Positions 48,355 to 59,383 are shown, counted from the first letter of the stretch. The stretch: DNA of 64,000 bases from Batkoa obscura (GCA_030770535.1 JASVEC010000022.1:744001-808000); one strand, 5' to 3'. Notes: a model not told the origin generated them from the letters alone. Made by a program: numbers and translations.

Positions 48355-49101
48355 ATGAATAAAGATTTACATTGTCACTTGTTAAAAAATGGAGCAATAC
48401 AAAGTACGTTTGATGAATTGTAAGTAAATAATTAAACTACATTGAGCTTTTGTATTTGACGTATTTTTAGCCATAGACAATTATTCTTATCAGATAATCA
48501 ACAGAAACTATATTTCGAGAAAGACTTTACACAATTGTTTAGTCAAATAATGGAGGCAAGCGAAGACTGTAGTAATATAAAGTTGAACGAAGACAAAACA
48601 GAAACGGAAACAGAAAACATCTTAAACAGAGTCGAAGCTAAGATGGATTTGATGGAACAGAATGAAAATAAAATTAATGAGATTATTAATAGTGAGGATT
48701 TTACAAAAGACAAAAGCGCCAATTCTATTAATGTTGAATCTGAGCTTGATCTTAGCCCTATTAAACCAAATAACAAGAAAGTGGTAAAGAAAAGGAATGG
48801 CCCAAATAGTAAAAGGAAGGTTTTATCAAATAAAGCTAGTAAAAGAACATCTACAAATAATGGCAATGGAAATGCTGCTCCAAATCGTGATCAAATTAAA
48901 TCGAAGAATCAAAGAAAAATTTCAGAAAAGGAGGAAAAGGATCGATTGAAGGACAGTGAAACTAAAATGAGTATACTAAATAATCATGATTTATTAAACA
49001 ATATGTTTGATGTTCATCCTCTTAATTTTCGAGAAAATATGAATTGGACTCCTACAGATACTTTTATCCCATTCAAATTTAATGGCTCTGGTTTTATTTA
49101 A
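48355..49101 (+). CDS. Unknown low-complexity protein, two exons
   Basis: Exons 48355-48419 and 48471-49101 join to 231 codons. I do not recognise it. The N terminus MNKDLHCHLLKNGAIQSTFD and FHRQLFLSDNQQKLYFEKDF look ordered. Residues about 50-180 are charged and disordered: an acidic stretch, then a basic K/R/N-rich stretch (KKVVKKRNGPNSKRKVL) that could act as a nuclear localisation signal. The C terminus LNFRENMNWTPTDTFIPFKF is again ordered. The short 5' exon with a good GTAAGT donor and TTTTTAG acceptor supports a real gene. It converges on CDC45 with 408 bases between stops. A nuclear role is only a guess from the basic stretch. Confidence 0.6.
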
Positions 49102-49509
49102 GTTTTTTTTTTATTAAAGTGTTTACGCTTTTATTATTTTTTTATAAAATATATTCTCATAATTATAAGTTTGATTGCAATAGTAAGGAATCATGGTTAT
49201 TGAGTAAGTAGCTTAATGGTAATTATATTACTCTTTATAGATAAATTAAAACTAGTTGGTTGAATTAAAATAGTTTCAGCTTTTATGAACTTTTATTAAA
49301 CAAAATTATAATAAATAGTCACATTTTTATGAAATAGCTTAGGTATTTAATACTTTAAAGATAATGACCAATTCAATTCTTTAATTACACACTAAATAAA
49401 TAAGAACGTCATCAAAAATAAATACAAAGCACACATTTAATTCATAACAGTAATTGAAGTACAGGAGTCACCACCTTAAAGGCTGGACAAATCATAAATA
49501 AGAGCATTA
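49102..49509. other. Convergent 3' spacer
   Basis: 408 bases between the stop codons of the unknown gene and CDC45. It should contain both polyadenylation regions; no other content is recognised. Confidence 0.5.
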
Positions 49510-51980
49510 TCATCTAGATTCAATTTCTTTTACCCTTATATTTAAATTTGTAAGAAAGATACCAAAGTCGTCTTGATTTACCTCAATGACCGAATTTTTG
49601 AACCTAGCAAACTGTAGTTTAACTTTAGGGTCATTAGCTTGCTGCTTGAAAGCAAGTGCAATTGGGTCCCTTGTAAAAGTAGTAAAATCTCTAACAGCAA
49701 CAACTAAAAATCTATTACTAGATTTATCTAAAGATGCAGTGACAATTGGCAAGCTCTTTCCTTTATCTGAACCATCACGGGAGCTGCGTTTAATTGCTTG
49801 TGATAAAAAATGACCGAGATCAGCAAGTGTATCTGGATGAATATAAGTTTCTGCACGAGGACTTTCTTTGACAAAGGCAAGGCGATAGGCATCAAATTCA
49901 CACACATCATTATCTTTTAATAATTTGAACCCTTCTTCCATAATCCCTTTTTTAATATGAATATTTAAATTGATACCTGCTTTAAGCAATTTAATGCTAA
50001 ATAAAAGTTAAAACTTGGCTGGTAAATATATATGTATATTACTTATCAAATGCACTATAAGCGATCGAAAAGCACTGCTGATAAATTCCATCTAAATCAG
50101 TTTCATCCCCATCCCATTTCTCAAACCCTTTTTTAAGAGTTTCCAAAACCTCAGGTGCAACTTTGTTGGTAGCATCAAGTTTAAGTTGAGTGTCACCATC
50201 ATAAAGAACTGTACGTAATACAATCTCTCGATTCAGCTCAGTCAAACGCTCTAACATAGTTGGCGTAACCTAACAATATTATAATTTATTCAAGCAATTT
50301 TTTAATATTTACCTTTAATAAAGCTTCTATAGAAGCACAAACATCTGCAGCTTCAAGGGGCAGAATAGTGTTATATCCCATATGCCTACAAATAGAAGGA
50401 TAGGTAAGATTTCGAAGTCCATACTGAGGCGCGTATCCATTTAGTTTGTTCATTAAAGAAACTTTAATATCACGATCCATAGTAGGATAAAACAAACATG
50501 ATTGGCTTAAAGATACACCCATTTTAGCTAAAATATTATGCATTCGACTACGACCTGCTTCCGTCCATACACGAAAGTTAGTAGAAATTTCATTACTATA
50601 ACGCATAGATTCATATAGGTTCCAATAATGCAAAGTCGGAAATATGAATGCTTCCTTAAGTTCGACTCTACCTTCAACATCTAGCTTGTTTCTTTGGTAT
50701 AAATGTGAATCTTTACTATTATCTTCGATTGGTAGAGGCGAAGGTGTTGGCATGGGTGCTGAAAGGATATTGAAAAGCTCACGGTCGTTGGTAGGGTCTT
50801 CTGGCTTATCTTTTCTCAATTTTTTAATCGCGTTTTCGGCGGAAACAAAAGTAACATTAGGATCAAAGTGTACTTCACTAACTGCCTTGGTGCCAGAGTT
50901 GCGTTGGATACGTCTATTCATCACTCTACCTCTAAGAGTATTATTATCAAACGCGACAGTTACATTTTTAGTTATTGGACCAGAAGGCCTTTTTTTATTG
51001 GGATACATTTCTATATTATGATTCTCCAATTTACGTTGAAACCAATCATAATGCATTAAATATTGATCTCTACTATGCTGATTAGAAATAAAACGAGATG
51101 TCAGTCCAATAGAAGCCCACCATAAATAATCATCTTTTAAGGCACCTTGCCCTTCAGCCATGGTTAACATTAAGCATGAAACCGACATACCGTATTCGAC
51201 CCCGGATGATTCATATCTTTTAATTAAATTATAGCTGTCCTTCCTTATTTTTTTACGAAGCTCTCTTTTTTTTTGCCTCTTTCTTTCAGCTTTGACTGGA
51301 TCATCACCTGCAAGTTCATCATCTGAGTCAGCCTTAAATGTCAAACTTACTAAATAAATTATAAAAGAATAATAAACTTACTTCATCTCCACTAACAACC
51401 AAGTCCATATCGTATTCATTTAGATATACTACACGATAGGCGCTTGACAACTCGGGTGTTATGTTCTCATCATTACCAATTACTTTAATTGAAGTATAAT
51501 TATAAACATTGTGTAAGTTGTAAGGGCGGTGAGAATCAAAGATATAAACTTGGATGTCTTTGCTAGTTTCGAAAATACGGTATATATCGAGTCCTCCTCC
51601 GCAATTTATCAATATAATATTTCGAAGCTTATATTATTAATTAATTCTAGAGTATCAATTACAATTAACTTACGTTTTTGTCACCAACAATATAATCAGA
51701 CTTTATTTTTGAAAGCATATCAGGCCTATTTATTGGTACTAAACGATACAAGATAGAGTCATTTCTCAACAGATCCTAAAAGGGTTAAATAATTGGATAG
51801 ATGGATAAATTGGCTTACAGTTAATAACTTAGCGCTAGCTAAAGAGTCAACATCAGGCGCAACAACAATGAAAGTAGATATCACATTAAAGATAGCCTTT
51901 GATTTAATAGCATTGTATATTAACGATAGCTTATCGTCATTAAATAACCCCATATTTTGTATAAAATGTTTAAAGTACAA
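49510..51980 (-). CDS. CDC45: Replication initiation factor CDC45, six exons
   Basis: Exons 51980-51819, 51775-51674, 51627-51382, 51332-50313, 50269-50043 and 49996-49510 join to 747 codons and a TAG stop. FIVVAPDVDSLASAKLLT is the N-terminal block related to DHH/RecJ phosphoesterases. INCGGGLDIYRIF and VYIFDSHRPYNLHNVY follow. An acidic-then-basic linker (ADSDDELAGDD, KAERKRQKKRELRKK) precedes LNWESSGVEYG-like YESSGVEYGMSVS. Later blocks include LYESMRYSNEISTNF, WTEAGRSRMHNILAKMGVSL and FVKESPRAETYIHPDTLADL. CDC45 joins MCM2-7 and GINS to form the CMG helicase in the nucleus. The ATG at 51980 is first in frame; an internal M10 is an alternative start. Confidence 0.92.
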
Positions 51981-52785
51981 AATTAAGCATATTATAGATG
52001 ACTAGAGCCAATCATTATTTAATAAAAATAGAGCGAATCATTTATGATAATTTTTAAAGAAAACTAATAAGACGCGCGAATCAAAAGAGCAACGAATTAA
52101 CTTTAACAGATTTTAAATTATGAATTTAACTAAGTTGAATTTTTTATAAGTAAAAGATCACTGTATTAATATTCTAATTCAAACATTTAATCTATAAAAC
52201 GAAAAGCACATTGGAATGTATACACAATTAATTTTATTACTAGCTTTTATGCACTCACTATAAATTCATCTACTTTTAAAAAGTAATGTTATTAAAATCG
52301 CGCATGCTACTCTACCCTTTATTTTTCAAACGCGTCCATTTTGACAATGATCAAAAATGTGTATTATTTGTTTTTATCATTATAATGTATCATTATAAAA
52401 TAAATTTGTCCTTTGAATCCTATTTCAACTATATTTTTGGGATTTGAAATACATACTTTAATTACAATCATTGGTAATATTGTAGGAAGTATAACGATAA
52501 ATGCTACTATAATAATAGTATGCTTTAATTAAATATTTGTACCATGGATAGCTATTTAAATACCATTACTTTCGTGCTGTTGTATTTAAAGCATAGAAAC
52601 ACTGTAACTGTATTATATAAGTTTTATACTGGGTTTTTATATAAATACATATTTGTGATAATTTAACAATCGTTTTATAAATATTACGTTTAACCAGTAG
52701 GTGCCAAAACTGGTCTATTCGGGTACAGTAAAGTTATTGTTTTTGTAAAGTTCAATACTCAGTAATCTATAAAATTCAAAGATAT

Positions 52786-52882
52786 GGGGATGTATTTTTG
52801 TGTTTAAAACTTTTACTAACAATTATTCTGCTCAAATAATGCTTGAAAAATAGAAAAAATAATGAAACCAAAAAAAAGTACC
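52786..52882 (-). mobile_element. MITE copy 20 (left of an inverted pair)
   Basis: It starts GGGGATGTATTTTTGTG, carries the private change TTATTCTGCTCAAATAATGC, and ends in AGTACC. One ATAT (52883-52886) separates it from the next, inverted copy. Confidence 0.85.
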
Positions 52883-52886
52883 ATAT

Positions 52887-52986
52887 GGGGGGATATTTTT
52901 TTGGTTTCATTATTTTTTCTATTTTTCAAGCATTATTTGAGCAGAATAATTGTTAGTAAAATTCTTAGACAAAAAACATAGCCCTT
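52887..52986 (+). mobile_element. MITE copy 21 (right of an inverted pair)
   Basis: It starts GGGGGGATATTTTTTTGG, shares GCATTATTTGAGCAGAATAA with the reverse complement of copy 20, and ends in a mutated AGCCCTT then ATAT. The shared private changes show that the two copies are close relatives. Confidence 0.83.
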
Positions 52987-53209
52987 ATATGTTAAAATAA
53001 GAGCTTAATTTGATAAATGCTAATAGTTTTGATAGCATGTATTATTGCAAATAATTATCTTACCGTTTTTGATTTAAAAAGTTAATAAATTTCAAATTAT
53101 AAAATTGACATTTATCTTTATTTATTCACAAAAATAATAATTTTTACATTATTTTTATTATAGACGTGTTAGATTTTTTTAGTATATATTATTTTTTGGT
53201 ATTAGACTA

Positions 53210-54811
53210 TTATTTTAAATCTTGCAGAAATTCTTGTTGCAAACCTTGCTTTAAAGCCTTCTCCTCTTCTTCTTTAGTTATATACCAGAATTTACATAAT
53301 CCTACAAAAATCAAAAAGAAGAATGATGATATAGAAATAAAGATCCATTGCTTTGTAGCTGGATTGTCAAATCCTGCTAAAGCCATAGCCTCCTCGATAC
53401 CTGAGACAATATAATTACCAAAAGCTACATTTAAAACATATACTGCCGTTGAAGATGCCTTAAGTTTAGGCCCGACTTGAGTATAGGCAAATTGAACTGC
53501 GGTAACACAAAGCATTGCTTCTCCAAGAGATAAGAAAAACCATTGGGGGATTTGCCATGAACAGTTAACACAACCAACGCATGAAACTTGAATACCGTCT
53601 ACTTTAACAACGTTACCTTCAGAATACTGAAGAACGGGATAGGTTAAAGAAGTAGAAATTATAAAAGCAAGTATTACAAAAGAAAACCCAATGATCATTC
53701 TATTTACAACTGAAATGGGTCGGCCTATTTTTTTGAAAAATGGATAGATTACATCTGATAATAACGGAACGAGGATAACAACAAATATAGTATTTAAATT
53801 GGCAGATGTTTCAGCACTCATATAGAAACTATTCAAAAATGTTTGGTTCATCAATTCATACTGGTTTTGCCATTCTGTAAAAGCTTGATCATATAATAAC
53901 CAAAAGAACATTAGTGGGAAAAGAATTATCATAACCTTATTTAATAGCCTAGTTTCATTAACTAAATCTGCGCCATACTTCTCTTTAGCAAAGTTTAAAA
54001 AGTGTCCTTTAGCAGCCCTTTCTTCAGGCGACGCTTTTGTATATTCATGTAAGCCAAGGAGACTAATTTTTAAGCATTTCCATGGTAAAAATTCTTTAAC
54101 TGGAGGTGCTACAACGTAATACTTTTTACCTACGGCGAATAAGATGATGGCAAAGGCAAAAACTATTGTAGGTATGATATAGGCCAAAAAATAACATGGT
54201 TTTCCAAAGCATTCAACATTTCTAACAATAATTGGAGTAAGATAAGAGGCAATTAAGCTGCCTACACTAGCAATAATATACAACATAGAAAACAACCGAT
54301 CTAAAAGACGAGTTTTTTCAGGGTTAATTTGGTCGCCAGCATGGGAAGCAACACTGGGCTTAATACCTCCAGAACCAATAGCAATTAATAATGATGAAAG
54401 AACGAAAGACCAGTAAGGATACTTGCCCATTTGAGCAAGAAGCCCATTGATAGAAAAAACACTTAACAATATATTTCCAATTAAATAAATAATGGAGAAC
54501 AGGATTACGGTGTTATATTTTCCGAGATAAGAATCGGATATCATAGCGCCTATTAACGGAAAAAGGTAAATGAAGGCAGTAAATAAATGGGTTTGAATTT
54601 TTGATTGGACATCATCAAGACCAAAACCAATTTTTAAGTAGATAAAGAGAATGCTTTTGATACCATAAAAGCAGAAACGTTCACCAAAATCATTAGCTAA
54701 GATTAAGTATATATATTTAGGTAAGCTCTCCTTTTGATCAGTTTCTTTCATTGATCCATTTTCAATGTGTTTTTCTTCATATTGAATTGAATCCGTTTTT
54801 TCAGAAGGCAT
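53210..54811 (-). CDS. Proton-dependent oligopeptide transporter (POT/PTR2, SLC15-like)
   Basis: An intronless 533-codon membrane protein with about 12 hydrophobic helices. LANDFGERFCFYGIKSILF corresponds to the ExxERFxYYG motif of helix 1, with aspartate in the first acidic position. FPLIGAMISDSYLGKYNTV is the conserved loop between helices 2 and 3. SGGIKPSVASHAGDQ matches the GxGGIKPCVxxxGxDQF signature. A lysine/glutamate pair and FFSLGEAMLCVTAVQFAYTQ with SSTAVYVLNVAFGNY mark the C-terminal half. Family members import di- and tripeptides with protons across the plasma membrane. The short CXXC loop (VSCVGCVNCSWQIPQW) is an extracellular insert. Sequence likeness is to the animal/bacterial-like short form. 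Confidence 0.9.
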   Translation of the reverse strand: MPSEKTDSIQYEEKHIENGSMKETDQKESLPKYIYLILANDFGERFCFYGIKSILFIYLKIGFGLDDVQSKIQTHLFTAFIYLFPLIGAMISDSYLGKYNTVILFSIIYLIGNILLSVFSINGLLAQMGKYPYWSFVLSSLLIAIGSGGIKPSVASHAGDQINPEKTRLLDRLFSMLYIIASVGSLIASYLTPIIVRNVECFGKPCYFLAYIIPTIVFAFAIILFAVGKKYYVVAPPVKEFLPWKCLKISLLGLHEYTKASPEERAAKGHFLNFAKEKYGADLVNETRLLNKVMIILFPLMFFWLLYDQAFTEWQNQYELMNQTFLNSFYMSAETSANLNTIFVVILVPLLSDVIYPFFKKIGRPISVVNRMIIGFSFVILAFIISTSLTYPVLQYSEGNVVKVDGIQVSCVGCVNCSWQIPQWFFLSLGEAMLCVTAVQFAYTQVGPKLKASSTAVYVLNVAFGNYIVSGIEEAMALAGFDNPATKQWIFISISSFFFLIFVGLCKFWYITKEEEEKALKQGLQQEFLQDLK

Positions 54812-55313
54812 TTATATTATTGTACAAGAAAATCAATAAAAGATAATAATAATTTCAGCGATTAAGGAATTATTGTCTATTTATATATTATCGGGTTATT
54901 AAATTTACTATACAACAACGAAAGCCACATTATCTAAAAAAGATATATATAGGAAACTAATAGTTATAATCAACAGGTTAATTATTTAAAAGACAAGTTT
55001 TAAACATTATGACCAATTATATTAATTAAACGAACCAACCCCTATATTATTCTCCTGGATAAAAATGCTGCATATTTAGTGTATTATGGAATAATTATTT
55101 CCTATTAATGTATTTGTTAATTTAAAATAAACATCGCTTAATTGAATTACCACAATGTATGTTCTTTGGCTGCTACTTATATTATAATGCTTGTAGAAAT
55201 AATTTGGATATTTTAAAATAAGGCAATAAAATCTGGAAGAGATTTTTCCGCTCATAAATAAACCATTTGATAGTTTTAAAGCACCCTTTTATCAAGATTA
55301 GAAAAGCAAATAT

Positions 55314-55408
55314 GCGTGTTTTTTGTGGTTTCTTACTTTTTCTATTTTCAAGTGCCATTTGAGTGGAAAAGTTATTAGTAAAACTCTTAAACAAAAAAAT
55401 ACATTCCT
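55314..55408 (+). mobile_element. MITE copy 22 (eroded)
   Basis: It starts GCGTGTTTTTTGTGG, contains TTTCAAGTGCCATTTGAGTG and ends ACATTCCT followed by AAAT. Both terminal blocks carry changes. Confidence 0.75.
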
Positions 55409-55764
55409 AAATTGATAAGTTAATAGCTCCAAAATTGATAAAACAAATGTTCTAGATAACGTCATATTAATTTTAATATTATTGATATGTTCAGCAGCTT
55501 GATGTACTTGAATATTTTAATACTTTTAAAAATGGTGTCAATATCTTTTGAATACATGGTCTACACATCGCTGTACTATTAATTGTTTCAAAAGGATATA
55601 CAGGCCTTCAGTATCCATGTTGAAACCTCGTCAAAAGCTAATTCGGACATAAAGTGATATTACATCATATGCTATAGTTTCGGATACTGATGAAAAATTT
55701 AAAACAATCTATGGGAATTAAATTACTGTTTTTATATAAATTTTACTTTTTAATATTACTATTT

Positions 55765-55862
55765 GGGAGTGTTTTTTTGACTTCATTACTTTTTCCATCT
55801 TTTAAGCGCTATTTGAGTGGAAAAATTATTAGTAAAATTCTTAAACACAAAAATACATCCCC
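55765..55862 (+). mobile_element. MITE copy 23
   Basis: It starts GGGAGTGTTTTTTTGAC and ends ACATCCCC. A direct ATTT duplication flanks it (55761-55764 and 55863-55866). Confidence 0.88.
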
Positions 55863-56418
55863 ATTTATTATAACCAATTAATTACAATAGCACAATAAGA
55901 ATAAATTTTAATACATTATAATATTCAAGGGTTTGAACAAATGTTAAATTATTCAACTTGCGACAACAGATCAAATGTCTTTTTTATGTTCTTAGGAAAG
56001 TCTTAAAATTCAAATATTTTATTAGATATAAACTTTTTAAATTGCAAATTTACTGAGATTGGCAGATAAACCCAGTCAGAAGGTATTAAACTATTAAAGC
56101 TATTATTTTATAATATTCCAGTATTATTTCAATCTTATCAAAAGATATTTGAGTCATTGTAAAACTAAATAAAAATGTGTAAAATACTGGGCTATATAAT
56201 GAAATGTAGCGTTTTTGATGGCTGATATATTTGTAGTAACTAAATGAAAAAATATAAAAATAGTATGATAATTATGTATTGGTTATATAAAATGTACATG
56301 TCTTATTTTCAACTTTGAAAATGATGCAAAACACTAAAATTATTAGTGCTCAAATAAAAGATATCACAAAAATTTCTTCAAAATCAATATAGTGACTGAC
56401 GAAAGTGAGTCTATATCT

Positions 56419-56517
56419 GGAGGTGTGTTTTTGTATTTAAGGAGTTTACTAATAATTTTTCTACTCAAATGGTGCTCAAAAGATGGAAAAAGTGATGAAA
56501 CCAAAAAAAGCATTACC
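56419..56517 (-). mobile_element. MITE copy 24
   Basis: It starts GGAGGTGTGTTTTTGT and ends GCATTACC. The direct flanking duplication is ATCT (56415-56418 and 56518-56521), the clearest non-palindromic example. Confidence 0.83.
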
Positions 56518-57060
56518 ATCTATTGCTTAGTTTCTACTAGTATTTTATTAAATTACAGAGTAAAAAAGTAATGGACTTAATCTCAGTTCTATCCGTCGCT
56601 GTACTTTATGCTATTTTAAATAGTTATTTTTAACTCGAGAGTAAAGAAATATGATTAACGATACCATAACCCAGACCATTATTATTTGGATCAGTGTTTC
56701 TTATATCAATTGATAAATTGACTTTAGAAGGAGTTCATACTGCATTTATTACAGTGAATAGCTCAAATATCAATTTAATTTAGAAGATATGGGGCTGTCC
56801 TAATTGGTTTCAGAATCTACTTAGAAATTAATCCAAATTTAAAATTCCAAGTTTGTGTTCAATATAACGGTTAAATCTAAAAAGCCTAAAATTAAATGTC
56901 TCTATTTAAAACTTACTTTAATTGTTTCCTTTTCTTAAATAGCTAATTTTCCTAACTATATATTTTATGTTAGTTCTGTTAGATATTTAACAGATATATA
57001 ATATATAACTATATGATTATATAATTACATAAATACATAATTATATAAATACAGTTATTT

Positions 57061-57090
57061 GACTTTATTTGACTTTATTTGACTTTATTT
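57061..57090 (+). repeat. Three perfect 10-base tandem repeats in the transposase leader
   Basis: GACTTTATTT is repeated three times without change, 20 bases before the transposase ATG at 57110. Similar GACTTTATT wording is not seen in the MITEs. It may be simple slippage or a 5' leader motif. Confidence 0.9.
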
Positions 57091-57109
57091 TTGTTGAAAT
57101 AAAAATAAA

Positions 57110-58813
57110 ATGCAAACTTTCATAACTAAACTTCGAAATGGAATTTTTGAAAACTTCAATACAATAGGGAGGAGTACACAATATAAACATTGTAATTCAT
57201 TTACATCAATTTTAAGAGCTACTTATAACAACCCAAGGTTTATCGAATTTTATAATAAAACAAAACAAAGAAAAGATATATTATCAAAGTTTACTATTGA
57301 TAATAATAAACTTAATCAAGTAATGTATAAAATTAGTGCTTTAAGGGAAACAGGAAACAAAAGTCAGCAAGTAGCGTTATTATCAACTATAGCTTCAGTA
57401 TATTCTTTTGATGAATGTAAGAGTTTTGGGTTTAATATAAATAGAAATCAATATGATTATTCAAAAACAAGTAATAATAATAAAATATCAACATTAAAAC
57501 CTATTATTAAAAATACAAAAAAAATTAAAGATGACCAAATTGAAACTATCATACAATATTTACTAAATGATTCAACTATTTCATCAAGATCTAATAAAAA
57601 AAGTAACGATAGTAAATATTCATCAGATAATATATATATATTAAATAAAAGTAGAAGAATGATATATAGTAAATATTTGAATGATCTAAGAGATAAAGTA
57701 GTAGCTAGGTCAACGTTCTTTAAATATATACCAAGTAATTTCAAAAATCCAGCAAGAAAAACGGATCTATGTAATATATGTACCCAGTATACAGTTAGAA
57801 AAAAGTTATTTGAAAATAAAATAAATACAGCAAAAAACAAAGCAGAGATACAAGAAATTTTCAACGAAGAAGAAAAATTATACAAATTACATAAATTCTG
57901 TGTTGATACTCAAAAAAACACATTTAATGAAACTATCAAAAAATTAAATAACAAAAGTTGTATAATAGTTTTAGATTTTAAACAAAATATGGAAATAGGA
58001 ACAAGACCAGATTCAATAAATCTAGATCATTATAATAAACAAGCTATATCAGTATTAGGCTTTGGTGTATTATATTTAAAAGATGATAAAACAATAGGCA
58101 AAGTTTATTTTGATTGTTTATCTGAAGTACTAAACCATGATTCAGCATATACAGGAGATTATTTAATTGATCTAATCTCTACAGAGCTTCTATTTAAAAA
58201 GTTTACAAAAATTAATATATGGGCAGATACAGGAAATCATTTTAGATCCCAAGAGTTTCTACACTATATGTTTAAACAAATTCATAAAATAAATAGTAGT
58301 TTGAATGTTAATCTTAATTTTTTTGCTGAGCATCATGGAAAAAGTATAGTTGATGGACATTTTGGAAACCTTTCAAAATGGAAAAGTAGTTTTGAAGCGT
58401 TAGGTAAAATAGAAGATATCGATCAATTAATTTCAAGATTTGAGGCTTTTATTTGCGAGCATAATAAAATTAATAACTCGACTGTTAATAATGGGAAAAC
58501 AGATATAATTTTTAAAAAGTATAAAAGAAACAAAAATACAAAAAGAATAATAGAGATGCAGGGCATTAAGAAGTATTTACACTTTATTAAACATAACAAT
58601 AAACTACATCGTTATCCAGTATCTGATACATCAAAAAAAAGCGATATAGTCCCAATTAAAGTTATAGAGTCTATAGAAAACAGAAAAATTAAAAGATCGA
58701 TCCCAGCTTACCTTACGAAGATAACAGAGAATTTAAAAATTTCGATATTTACTAAGCAAGTGAGTAGTTTGTTGAATGATAGAAATAGATTGTTAAATGT
58801 TAGGATTACTTAA
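57110..58813 (+). CDS. DDE-type transposase, Sola-like
   Basis: An intact 567-codon protein ending in TAA, centrally placed between the inverted ends. Residues about 215-230 hold a zinc-type pair LCNICTQYT. CIIVLDFKQNMEI (about 285) gives the first candidate catalytic aspartate. SEVLNHDSAYTGDYLIDL follows. NIWADTGNHFRSQEFLHYMF (about 370) gives the second. NFFAEHHGKSIVDGHFGNLS (about 405-425) has the HGK-x3-DG signature with the third acid. These three blocks and the LNHD segment parallel a widespread group of eukaryotic transposases that I associate with Sola elements, which also leave 4-base target duplications. K/R-rich ends fit DNA binding. The DDE transposase call is strong; the superfamily name is from memory of motifs. 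Confidence 0.75.
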   Translation: MQTFITKLRNGIFENFNTIGRSTQYKHCNSFTSILRATYNNPRFIEFYNKTKQRKDILSKFTIDNNKLNQVMYKISALRETGNKSQQVALLSTIASVYSFDECKSFGFNINRNQYDYSKTSNNNKISTLKPIIKNTKKIKDDQIETIIQYLLNDSTISSRSNKKSNDSKYSSDNIYILNKSRRMIYSKYLNDLRDKVVARSTFFKYIPSNFKNPARKTDLCNICTQYTVRKKLFENKINTAKNKAEIQEIFNEEEKLYKLHKFCVDTQKNTFNETIKKLNNKSCIIVLDFKQNMEIGTRPDSINLDHYNKQAISVLGFGVLYLKDDKTIGKVYFDCLSEVLNHDSAYTGDYLIDLISTELLFKKFTKINIWADTGNHFRSQEFLHYMFKQIHKINSSLNVNLNFFAEHHGKSIVDGHFGNLSKWKSSFEALGKIEDIDQLISRFEAFICEHNKINNSTVNNGKTDIIFKKYKRNKNTKRIIEMQGIKKYLHFIKHNNKLHRYPVSDTSKKSDIVPIKVIESIENRKIKRSIPAYLTKITENLKISIFTKQVSSLLNDRNRLLNVRIT

Positions 58814-59284
58814 GTTATTAATAGCTAAGTTAATAAATAGTCAAAGAACAAGTAACTGTAATAATATGTAAAAACTATTATTACTTGTACTATATAGGGA
58901 TGGTTAATTATAGTTTTGGGGCTGACCACTCCCTCCCATGCAGCTATTTATTAACTTGGCAATATATTAATAATGTAATTATAACATTAAAATAGTTTAT
59001 TTATTTGATAATAAATATTTCTCAATTAAGCTTTATAAGAACATGTATTTAAGATCTAGTAGAAATTCAACTAACTTACAGTATGAGCTATAATAGAATG
59101 ATTTAGAACTGTGTTTGGGTACTTTTGTTTTAATAAAAGATGTGATTTTATAGAATTTTAAGCGAAGTTTTTAAAATACAAAATTTTTCAAAAATTGGAT
59201 AAAATAATGAAACTAATTCAGACAACCCCATATGTTAAATTGTACGGATGAATTGTTATTTTTGATGACAGGGTTTTAAATAAT

Positions 59285-59383
59285 GAAGGTGTTTTTTTTG
59301 GTTTCATTACTTTTTCCATTTTTTGAGCCCTATTTGAGTGGAAAAATTATTAGTAAAATTCTTAAACATAAAAATATATCCCC
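59285..59383 (+). mobile_element. MITE copy 25
   Basis: It starts GAAGGTGTTTTTTTTGG, contains TTTCATTACTTTTTCC and ends ATATCCCC. A direct TAAT flanks it (59281-59284 and 59384-59387). It lies only 55 bases from the transposon's right end. Confidence 0.85.

Larger units (their letters stand above)
51981..53209. other. Gene-free spacer with an inverted MITE pair
   Basis: Upstream of CDC45 and downstream of the POT transporter gene. It holds the CDC45 promoter and MITEs at 52786-52882 and 52887-52986. No other gene is recognised. Confidence 0.6.
54812..56786. other. Gene-free spacer with three MITEs
   Basis: From the start of the POT gene to the left border of the large transposon. MITEs lie at 55314-55408, 55765-55862 and 56419-56517. 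Frames at 55182-55394 and 55690-55881 are readings through MITEs. No other gene is recognised. Confidence 0.6.
56791..59229 (+). mobile_element. Complete-looking DNA transposon (2439 bases) with intact transposase; likely parent of the MITEs
   Basis: The left end (56791-56812, GGGGCTGTCCTAATTGG then TTTCA) and the reverse complement of the right end (59208-59229, GGGGTTGTCTGAATTAG then TTTCA) match at 18 of 22 positions. ATAT flanks both sides (56787-56790 and 59230-59233), the same 4-base footprint as the MITEs. Inside the right end the reverse complement continues TTAGTTTCATTATTTTATCC then AATTTTTG, which matches the left end of MITEs such as that at 45746. The element encodes one 567-codon protein. 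It appears whole; whether it still moves is unknown. Confidence 0.85.

Noticed and set aside
57061-57090. GACTTTATTT repeats as a transposase-binding array
   Set aside because: They occur only once, internal to the element, and not in the MITEs, so simple slippage is as likely.
57457-57885. 142-codon minus-strand frame inside the transposon
   Set aside because: It is the antisense of the transposase gene with no independent features.
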